Origin: Ochotona curzoniae
Taxonomy: Eukaryota; Chordata; Mammalia; Lagomorpha; Ochotonidae
Direction: 5' to 3'
Length of the DNA stretch: 64,000 nt
Assembly: GCF_017591425.1 (NCBI RefSeq)
Contig: NW_024465751.1
Coordinates: forward strand, 3,100,001-3,164,000
Positions 57,001-64,000 of the stretch are shown here, in pieces (position 1 is the first letter of the stretch; every line of letters begins with the position of its first letter). Below the pieces are notes generated by a model. That model was not told the origin of the DNA, did not search any database, and saw nothing but the letters and a program-made list of their open reading frames with translations. The translations under genes were made by a program, and so were the position numbers.

Positions 57001-57024
57001 TGTTAACTGTGCGTTTTGGTTCTG

Positions 57025-57172
57025 AGATACTTACACTCTCTGTGACCCAATCTCCTTGTTTAGGAAGTCGGAGTAGTGACAGTACTTACATCTTTTTATG
57101 GTGTGGATGTCAGAAGGAAATAAATGAGGGTGCATGAAACCTTTGCAACAGAGAGGCACTAGTAAGCCCTTT
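57025..57172 (+). mobile_element. MIR, sense, facing an antisense MIR
   Basis: CTCTCTGTGACCCAATCTCC, AGTGACAGTACTTACATCTT, AGGAAATAAATGAGGGTGCA and GAGGCACTAGTAAGCCC follow MIR sense ('CTCTGTGCCTCAGTTTCC.. GACAGTACCTACCTCAT.. GATTAAATGAG.. GCACATAGTAAGC'). Confidence 0.62.
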
Positions 57173-57174
57173 TT

Positions 57175-57322
57175 ATGTGTTCTTTAATTGTCATGTGGTA
57201 GGAGAAGCCACCCAAAGCCAAGTGAGTTAAGAAATTAATCAAAGTCCACCCAGACAATGAATAGGAGCAAAGAGATTCAAAGTCAGGTCCTTCTAATTGC
57301 AAAGCCCATCGGATTTCCTAAA
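57175..57322 (-). mobile_element. MIR, antisense
   Basis: GAGTTAAGAAATTAATCAAA, GGAGCAAAGAGATTCAAAGT and CAGGTCCTTCTAATTGCAAA then GCCCAT match reversed MIR ('TTAAGTAACTTGCCCAAGG.. AGGATTCGAACCCAGGTC.. CCAAAGCCC'). Confidence 0.65.
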
Positions 57323-57329
57323 CACAGTC

Positions 57330-58810
57330 CATTGAAGAGGAATGATGGCAGGAGAGAGTCACCAGTACCATTTGCTTCTCACTCCACACCCCTGAAAGAT
57401 GACTCTGACTAGAGAATCTCAAGAGCGTGTCAGAAGCCTTTTTTCTAGTTGAATTTCTGAATTAGCCCTGATCTTTTACAGTAATGTAGCCCATGTATCC
57501 TGAGAAGACACCTGTAGCTTTCAGTGAGAGATTCAATCTCTATTTGACCTCATAAAATTAGCAAATACTTCAAGGCAAGTGTTATTAATTTGCAGCCTCA
57601 GGAACGTGTGATTTTTCACATAGAGTATTCTATTTACTACCTCTGAGTATCCCCCTCATTTGCTTTCTGGTTGGCACAGGATTTGACTTTCACTCTCTGG
57701 ACCACAACCACCCACAAGCACATCAGTGTCTCAGCAAAGGGTTTTTTGGTACTAACCTCTTCAATTCTAACATATGGTATTTTGCTCGATTCCAGATTAC
57801 TTTTGCCTTTCAGCTGTAGGTTCACTGTGCTGTTTTGTCTCTGCAGATGGCAAACAGACCATTCTTTCTCCATCTGGAGCTGGCACTGTGGCTATTCTTG
57901 ACTTGAAAGTTCAGTGAAGGGTAACAGTGAGGAGGACTTGATTTCTGCCAGTCTTTACCGCTCCTGCCCACCCCCTGTGTTTTATCCTAATTTGCTCTTT
58001 TTCTTTGACTTGATCCACATGTGCCAGTTTTCCAAAATCCTAGGCCTGGGTGTGACATTATTGCCTGAGTAGCAGCTTCCAGTCATTACTCCATCACAAC
58101 AGCCCAAAGGAAAGGCATGGAAGGAGAAACACAGAGAGACTTGCAAGGACAAGCTTTTGGGGAAAACAACTGTGTCATGAGCACATTCTTTGTTTATTCC
58201 AGATTAGTTTGGAATTGGTTTACTCATCACAATTCTGAAATGGACAATGTAAAGCCAAGTGCAAAGTTTGCATATTTGCAAACACACTAGAATGTGTTCT
58301 GACTGTGTGGGTGTGTACTTGCCGCCTACTCATTACAGTATAATTTGCCTCAGAAAATCATCCTTGTGTAAGCTATTGAGAAATGAGCTGCTCAGAATCT
58401 GTGGAAAGGCATGGGTGCTGAATGAGTGAGCTCCCATAGAGATGTTCTACTCTGAGACCGTTGTTTTACAATGAGCAACACAAAGCTTGTGCTATTTGCC
58501 CAAGATCCAATCAACTGTGGATTGGCAGATCCATGGCTAAGACCCAACCAGTTCTATGTTGGGGTGAAGTAATAAAACTATATTATATGTAGGATTTTTA
58601 CTTTTGAAGGAACTAGTGCATATGTTTTTAAAAGTTTTTAAAAATATTCAAATGACCACAGACTGAGAATGGATGAAGTTGTTATCTTCTGATGTGCTCT
58701 AGTTGATTCCCATCATGCTTCATGAACACATGACATTATGTGAACAGGCCGCAGAGAACAGAAAGAGAGTTCAGTGGCTTCTGTCCCAGAGGATGCCTCC
58801 TGCATGTAAC
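57330..58810. other. No gene or clear repeat recognised
   Basis: About 1.5 kb of unique-looking DNA with no CSINE. Opposed 76-78 residue frames at 57637-57901 have no recognised domain. Confidence 0.45.
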
Positions 58811-58814
58811 CAGC

Positions 58815-59005
58815 ACCCATGATTAAATTAGAGCTCTGCTTTTATCATTTGTACTTTGTAAGATTTGACTTAATTAAACATGCCCATCAACTGAAGTGCT
58901 GTTCATTGCATCCCACTAGCATGTTTGTAGATTAACAGAGAAAGTAATTATCTCGTAATCATTAACTGAGTTAATGGCAAAGCATTAACTGTATCCTCAA
59001 TCTCA
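58815..59005. promoter_or_regulatory. Second candidate conserved non-coding element
   Basis: Non-repetitive AT-rich block dense in homeodomain-type cores: TTAATTAAA near 58870, AAGTAATTATC (core 58945-58950), GTAATCATTAAC near 58956, GTTAATGG near 58970 and CATTAACTG near 58983. No open frame and no repeat landmark. The regularly spaced TTAA/TAAT cores resemble vertebrate developmental enhancers. Conservation is untested. Confidence 0.35.
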
Positions 59006-59009
59006 GAAG

Positions 59010-59580
59010 TCCCAACTCAGCATCTTTTCACTCAGACTATTGCAAATGGGGTCATTTAGTGAGAGACTGAGACTGAGTCGGATAGCCTGTCCACCCTGCT
59101 CCACTGTCAGAGGCACAGCATAACAATCAAGTAAGTGCAGCGAAGTTATAACCTATTAATAAAGAGCTGTGTGTAAAAGACTGTGCTGGATGAGAAGACA
59201 AAACATGTCCTAGGGGACGTAAGAAACCTTTAGTCCAATCTGCAAAATATTTTTGCATCAGATGCAGGGATGCAGACTTAGCAGCACCAGATGACGTTAG
59301 CGGTGATGGCTGAAACACTAAGTGGGGGTGAGGAAAGGACAACCAGTGGCACAGGCCTCAAAGGTAAGACACCATGGTTGGTTTTTAGTCAGTTTCTCAA
59401 GTTTTTGGACACATAGTTCCTATGGTCCACAGCCTTCTGAACAGCCACTGCAGCCAGAACCTCAGGTTTGAGTGCTCACTCACCAGGACAAACTGCTTGC
59501 AATTTTGGCACAACGTTAGATATTTTCCAGTTCTCCCCCACTTCTCTGTAACCAGCAGCATATTTGGATACAGAATCCTG
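59010..59580. other. No gene or clear repeat recognised
   Basis: Nothing supportable seen. Confidence 0.5.
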
Positions 59581-59583
59581 GAA

Positions 59584-59653
59584 CTTCCCTTCCCTTCCCT
59601 TCCCTTCCCTTCCCTTCCCTTCCCTTCCCTTCCCTTCCCTTCCCTTCCCTTCC
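59584..59653. repeat. (TTCCC)n pentanucleotide microsatellite, about 14 units
   Basis: Perfect TTCCC units with a diverged pyrimidine shoulder to about 59705. Same unit and same strand as the 3837-3962 array. Confidence 0.98.
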
Positions 59654-59709
59654 TCTCTCCTCGCCTCCCTTTACCTTTACCTTCTTTTTTCTCTCTTTTC
59701 TTCTCAACT

Positions 59710-60215
59710 CAAGTTGCAGTTCAGAATATGACCATCCACTTCACTTGCAAGATACAAGATGCTTTTTCCCGGTGTCTCACACAAATTCTGGGATACCATG
59801 AATAATGTGGGATAAGACTGATGCTGAGGTATAACATTGGGTGCTGGTTGAGGAAAATCTGGGGCAAAATGATACTTAAGGGACCAAAATTAAACAGTAG
59901 CATGTGTATGGTTCTTCCACCTGGGGTGGGGGTGAAAGGGAAGGACTTCTTTCGTTTCAAAGGCAGAATTAGGTCTTTGGAAAACGTGTTAACAGTCTTT
60001 ATTTCTGCCTCTCTCTGCACCATATGGAAACAGAGTTGATGCCACAGCTTGTTCCTGGAAATTCCACAGACTGAGGGTAACATTCACAATTACCATCTTC
60101 CCATAGATGACTGATATGAATTTTACCAGTGCAAAACTCTAGAAACAGAGCTATGTGGTTTCCTGGTTAATCTCATGAAAGTTTGCTGCCAGAAATCTTC
60201 AATACAAACAAAACT
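59710..60215. other. No gene or clear repeat recognised
   Basis: A 120-residue minus-strand frame (59721-60083) has no domain and I leave it uncalled. Confidence 0.45.
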
Positions 60216-60221
60216 TCCTGG

Positions 60222-60520
60222 GTTGAGTATTTGGCATCATGGTGAGGAGTTCCAACTCATGCTCTTCACTCCTGATTCCAGCTTCTGGATAACAGTGAGC
60301 CCAGAGACACAGCATGTGATGGCGCAAATACTGGGTTCCTGTCCTCTTAAGAGAGACCAAGAATGAGCTGCTTGTCTCTGGGATTGGCTGGAACCAGCCC
60401 TGGGTATTTGAAGACTGCTTTGACATTTGAAGAATGATTCAGCAAATGGAAGATCTCTCTTTGTCTATCTGAATCTCTTTGCTTTTCAAATAAGTAAGTT
60501 TAAAAATCTTTATCGAGCAC
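60222..60520 (+). mobile_element. Old CSINE (CSINE2-like), plus strand
   Basis: GAGTATTTGGCATCATGGTG, CACTCCTGATTCCAGCTTCT, CAGCATGTGATGGCGCAAAT, GGAACCAGCCCTGGGTATTT, ATTCAGCAAATGGAAGATCT and TTTCAAATAAGTAAGTTTAA follow the older lagomorph consensus ('CTGATTCCAGCTTCCTGCTAATG.. CAGCAGGTGATGGCTCAAG'). Confidence 0.85.
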
Positions 60521-60544
60521 AATTTCTTTCATGATTCTGTGCCT

Positions 60545-61430
60545 GAAGTTCATTTAGACCCTTGAATCTGTAAAGTTAGAGTTTTTACAAAATTTGGAAA
60601 AAATCTCAACCATTATTTCTTCAAGTTTTATTTTTTAGCTTCTGCTTTTTTCTCTTCTTCGGGGACTGAAGGTAAATGCATACACGGTTTCTTGAAGCTG
60701 TTCTACAGCTCAGTGTTATTCTATTTCACTTTCCTTACACTTCTGTGTTAGATGTTAAATCGTGTCTACCATCATGTCATCACATCCACTAAGATTTTTT
60801 TGCACACTGTCTAACAATTGTTGGTCCCATCTGGTGTATTTTCTTATCACTCACGGAAACGTCAACTTCTGGAAGTTCAATTTGCATTTTAAAAGACATC
60901 CTCATAATCTTTTCTGAGTACTGGTTTATCTGAATATGTGGAATGTGTTCCTAATAATTGTTTAAATGTCATTGCATACTAATTGTCACATCTGTGTCAG
61001 TTCTCATTGATTTAGATGGAATAACTTCTCTTTTCCATATGGGCAAAAAGTCCTGTTTTTCTAAATAGTTTTAACATTTTATTTAATGCAAAAATTCTGA
61101 CTTTTACCTTATGGACTTTCTAGACGTATGGGTCTCACATTTTTGGATATCTACTCCTATTAAATTCTTGAGCTTTGTTCTAGGGCTCAGAATAGACATT
61201 CCTAAGTTTCTACCTCTTCAGTCCAGCAAATATGCCTAACTCCAGGCTTTCTGTGTCTGCATATGAGCTGGGATAACTGTCAAGATAATAGACTAGTGTA
61301 ATTACAGACAAATTCACCTATGTGACCCCTTTGAAATCCTTGTCCTTCTGCTTCTGGGCACTGTCTTTCTTGTAGCCTTGCTTGTGCCATTTGTGCTTTC
61401 TCATAGTCAAAACAAAATGTCAGAATGACT
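60545..61430 (-). mobile_element. Ancient L1 (L1M-type) 3' region, minus strand
   Basis: Plus-strand reading gives CAACCATTATTTCTTCAAGT, CTTCTTCGGGGACTGAAG, ACTTCTGGAAGTTCAATTTG, ACATCTGTGTCAGTTCTCAT, TGATTTAGATGGAATAACTT and TTAAATTCTTGAGCTTTGTT followed by CTAGGGCTCAG. This series is the reversed 3' region of old mammalian L1 copies as I recall it. No open frame. Confidence 0.62.
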
Positions 61431-61431
61431 G

Positions 61432-61830
61432 AACCTTAATTTTTTTTTCCAACCTAAAATTCTGTCTGTTATGGTCTTTATGTGAGAGAAGATTATAAGT
61501 ATTTTTCTACTAATTCCTCTGTTCTCATGTTCAGAATATTGTTGCAACAGACTGTCTCCTTCCTCTGGACCAGATGTAATGCCAATAGCATTTCACATAA
61601 ACATTGCAATCACTTCTTTATTACAACTGCTTTCTTAAAATGTGTCTACAAACTGTTGAAAACTCAGAAGTCAATACAGTGTTTGCTATCTAGAAAATGT
61701 CACTTGAACATTGATTTAAATGAGACAGAAATTCTTAGAAGCCCCACATTTTGATTTTAGATTTTCTTTAAAATGTGTGAGTATTGATTTTAATGCTAGC
61801 ATTTATGAGGCTTTCTGGACTGATTTGTAT
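61432..61830. other. No gene or clear repeat recognised
   Basis: AT-rich DNA. Nothing supportable seen. Confidence 0.5.
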
Positions 61831-61869
61831 CAAACATATATATATATAATCAAACATATACATATATAT

Positions 61870-61903
<34 letters not shown>
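61831..61903. repeat. Compound (TA)n microsatellite
   Basis: Two TA runs (about 61836-61848 and 61874-61903) separated by a repeated ATCAAACATATA phrase. Confidence 0.95.
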
Positions 61904-61904
<1 letters not shown>

Positions 61905-61905
<1 letters not shown>

Positions 61906-62555
61906 CTACTACAGGCAAGGTAAAAAATAATACATTTCTATCCTACCTCATGGAGTACAAACTCATGAGAGAGTAAACAAATACCACCTGAACATGTTAA
62001 GGAAACACTGTTTTTAAATACATTTTGAGTTGAACATTTGAAATGTGCATACTAATAAAGCATTTGCTTGTTATGTTTTATTTCTTATTGTTACTTTTAA
62101 ACTTTTATTTTTAAACTCTCAGAATTTTATTTTACAGAGTACAAGATACTTGGATGACCTTTTTCTGATTAAAATATTGAACTGTGGACTACATGCCATT
62201 ATTTCTCAAATCTTATTTGTAACACTAAAATCTGAAGGAAACAGAAGGAAAATATTTTTTAAAAAAATTCTACACCAAGCAAACAAACAAATAAAAAAGA
62301 GTTCTGTTTGTATCTTGAGAGCAAAAACATTCACTGGCTTTTTGCCTCGCTGAAAATCCAGACTCCCACTAAACTAACCGATTTAAAATGACTTAATTAA
62401 AGAGCCTTTTTGTTTTTTAATGTTGAGTAGTAGAGCAAGCAAAGATAAGCTTAAGTCCGAAAATTGAGTGGTAAAGATTAAAGTACAATGAATGATTTCT
62501 TTCTTTTTTTTTTTTAATGGATTTTGTGTAGTTTAACAAGTTCTGCTTTTGTCTT
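61905..62555. other. AT-rich, no gene recognised; T-run upstream of candidate exon
   Basis: A long T-run at about 62502-62515 and a pyrimidine-rich tract lead into the 3' splice-site-like sequence at 62541-62559. Confidence 0.5.
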
Positions 62556-62559
62556 TCAG

Positions 62560-62694
62560 GACCTCACAAAGTGATGGCTCTAAACCACCGTGACTTGCTC
62601 ATGGAAGAACTGCTTCGGGAACCGCAAACAGCATCTAGACAGTTACTGCTCATCTTACGCTGCAAATGAGACGAGGAGCCCAGAAATGGCTCAG
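62560..62694 (+). other. Candidate spliced exon (UTR or non-coding RNA), 135 bases
   Basis: Upstream is TTCTGCTTTTGTCTTTCAG, ending at 62559: a strong polypyrimidine tract and AG acceptor, with a plausible branch-point GTTTAAC at 62531-62537. Downstream is CTCAG|GTAGAGAAG, a fair donor at 62695. The block is GC-richer than its flanks and not recognised as a repeat. All three frames contain stops: one at once, one after about 11 codons, one after about 35. It therefore cannot be an internal coding exon. A 31-codon ATG frame starting at 62574 ends inside it. It could be a 5' UTR, terminal or lncRNA exon. No gene is named because I do not recognise the sequence. Confidence 0.4.
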
Positions 62695-62699
62695 GTAGA

Positions 62700-63180
62700 G
62701 AAGAGATACCACCGCTAAAACTGAGCTCAGGTGGGCCAGTTCTTAATTAAGTGGTTTTAGTTTGCTTCTTGTTTGTTTTTTTTTAAGTATTTCTATTTGT
62801 TTGCTTTTGGCTTTTGTGGTTATAGAAAGGGAAGGAAGGAAAGTAAGACTTGCAAGTATGCAGTTACTTTCAGAGGTTTTTCTTTGGATCTTCATTTATG
62901 GAATAGGGAGCTTATTTTATGTGTAGTAGTTCTACATATTTCAAAAATGATTATAAATCATTTTTACATTCTTTATAAACTATTTGCACACATCCTTTTT
63001 ATTGGTTCTATAGTTTCTTATTGAATCAAGTGCCATTATTTATCATACTGAACCATAAACTAACTTTCATTTTTGTGGCTTAAAAATGATGAGCATTACC
63101 CATTTCATATAATAGAAACTGTAAGTATCCATTCTAAGTTACAGGACACTTATAAGTGTCCTAAAGGTTTACATATCAGC
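62700..63180. other. No gene or clear repeat recognised
   Basis: AT-rich intron-like DNA downstream of the candidate exon. Confidence 0.5.
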
Positions 63181-63184
63181 ACTA

Positions 63185-63560
63185 GATCTCCTGAGGGCAA
63201 GTGCCATTTGACTCCTCCGGGTTTGCTGAGAACACTGTGCATGTGCCAATGTGTTCCAGGGAGCAGGAAGCCTGGCTGTCATGTCCATGGGTGGTTGGCA
63301 CAAGGCAGTCATGCCCCTTGCCAGTATCAACCCTTCCATTGCCAGAATCATGGCAAAAGGAACTTCCCAAGGAACCCAACATTCTTAATGCCTGTGTTCA
63401 GGGCAGACACCTTTTTTCTGGGGCCCTGGCCAGAAACAGCTGGTGGCTCCTCTAACTTGCTGTGTCTCTGGTCTTTGGGATTGCAAGGAGAGCAGCCTGC
63501 CAGCTATTCTACTGCCTTAAGATCTTTGAATGTGCAGTTTGCTACCTAAACATTAGGGTT
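63185..63560. other. GC-richer block with overlapping open frames, unclassified
   Basis: About 375 bases of clearly higher GC than the flanks, open on the plus strand for 158 codons (63073-63549) and partly open on three other frames. Composition is Pro/Cys/Gly-rich with no recognised domain. Simultaneous opening of several frames argues for low stop density rather than coding. It might be a fragment of an LTR or other old element. Confidence 0.4.
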
Positions 63561-63602
63561 TATATTCCAAGGCAAAAATAACCCCTTGGCTTTTTTACTG
63601 CA

Positions 63603-63825
63603 GGTGTGAGCATCCCTAACCTAATGTTCAAAATCAATAATGGTCCAAAATTTTGAAACATTGTGAACACAGATAAGGTGCGACCAGGGGAAATTCACCA
63701 TGAAACATGGTTTCCTGCATGAAATTATTGAAAAGACTGCTTACCTTTGTGTTATGTGTTTAGGAAGTACAGGAATATAAATGAATGCCATATATAGATT
63801 GGGTTTTCACCTCTAAGATACTGAA
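63603..63825 (+). mobile_element. DNA-transposon-like remnant (Tigger-type suspected)
   Basis: GTGAGCATCCCTAACCTAAT, AATGGTCCAAAATTTTGAAA, TTACCTTTGTGTTATGTGTT, ATAAATGAATGCCATATATA and TTGGGTTTTCACCTCTAAGA follow a common mammalian DNA element ('GAGCATCCCTAATCTGAAAAT.. GCTCCAAAATCTGAAAC.. CTATGTGTATAAGG.. GACTTGGGTCCCATCCCCAAGAT'). Family assignment is tentative. Confidence 0.5.
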
Positions 63826-63831
63826 TTATAA

Positions 63832-63959
63832 TGAGGATCTTTCAAAAAGTTCACGAAAACCGCATATTACAAAAAGATTGTGTGGACTTAAAAACTGTTT
63901 GCACCAAGATAAATTTATTTTTAAACTCCAGGTTCCATGAACTTTTTATATTACCCTCA
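63832..63959. mobile_element. Short inverted-repeat DNA transposon (MITE), 128 bases
   Basis: Ends are imperfect terminal inverted repeats of about 28 bases. The left begins TGAGGATCTTTCAAAAAGTT; the right, read in reverse, begins TGAGGGTAATATAAAAAGTT. The body is too short to encode a transposase. It resembles mariner/Tigger-type non-autonomous elements. No clear TA duplication remains. Confidence 0.6.
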
Positions 63960-64000
63960 TGTCTGAATTCAGCAGTATTGGGGAGTTTTTTTTTTATTAT

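Noticed and set aside
57849..57902. Short ATG frame after TCTCTGCAG with a hydrophobic signal-like start
   Set aside because: It stops after about 17 codons, and there is no donor or homology support.

Overview
This window looks like ordinary mammalian nuclear DNA with no intact protein-coding gene. Base composition is AT-rich, and every long open frame is a repeat, a microsatellite or chance. The dominant repeat is the lagomorph tRNA-derived C-type SINE (CSINE), with about 30 copies in both orientations. The consensus visible here (head GGGCCCGGCGCGGTGG, tail AATAAATCTTTAAA, middle CTGCTTGTGGCCTGGGAAAG) differs from the rabbit form I remember and fits a pika (Ochotona) better. Lagomorph is well supported; pika is inference. 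The window is probably an intron or a gene-poor intergenic stretch.

Layout. 1-9.8 kb: CSINEs, a MER5-like element, MIR remnants, a 24-unit TTCCC array (3837-3962) and a minus-strand lagomorph L1 3' end split by a young CSINE (4525-5200). 9.9-11.7 kb: degenerate DNA that I read as a minus-strand retroviral LTR, with unclassified sequence beyond it. 11.8-19.7 kb: MIRs, a hAT-like remnant, four CSINEs and a plus-strand L1 3' end. 19.8-20.95 kb: non-repetitive DNA with homeodomain, SOX and E-box type motifs, a candidate conserved enhancer. 21.3-28.0 kb: two old minus-strand L1 ORF2/3' fragments, the second with a 5' inversion. 28.6-37.2 kb: a younger L1 3' end, MIR, CSINEs and ancient repeats. 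38.0-41.1 kb: two internally deleted CSINEs side by side, a probable solo LTR, more CSINEs, a CA array and another L1 3' end. 41.5-50.7 kb: CSINEs, L1, MIR, a MaLR-like internal fragment, CA and TA arrays and an L2 tail. 50.7-60.5 kb: mostly unclassified, with a second young CSINE, MIRs, a second conserved-element candidate (58.8-59.0 kb) and a second TTCCC array. 60.5-64 kb: an old L1, a TA array, a candidate non-coding or UTR exon (62560-62694), a GC-richer block and two DNA-transposon-like pieces.

There is no operon or pathway to describe. The parts most likely to be functional are the candidate exon at 62.56 kb and the two candidate regulatory elements. The rest is a layered record of retrotransposition. 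I found no previously undescribed multi-gene system. Family names rest on recalled consensus sequences, not on a search, so boundaries are approximate (often within 10-20 bases) except where target-site duplications fix them.
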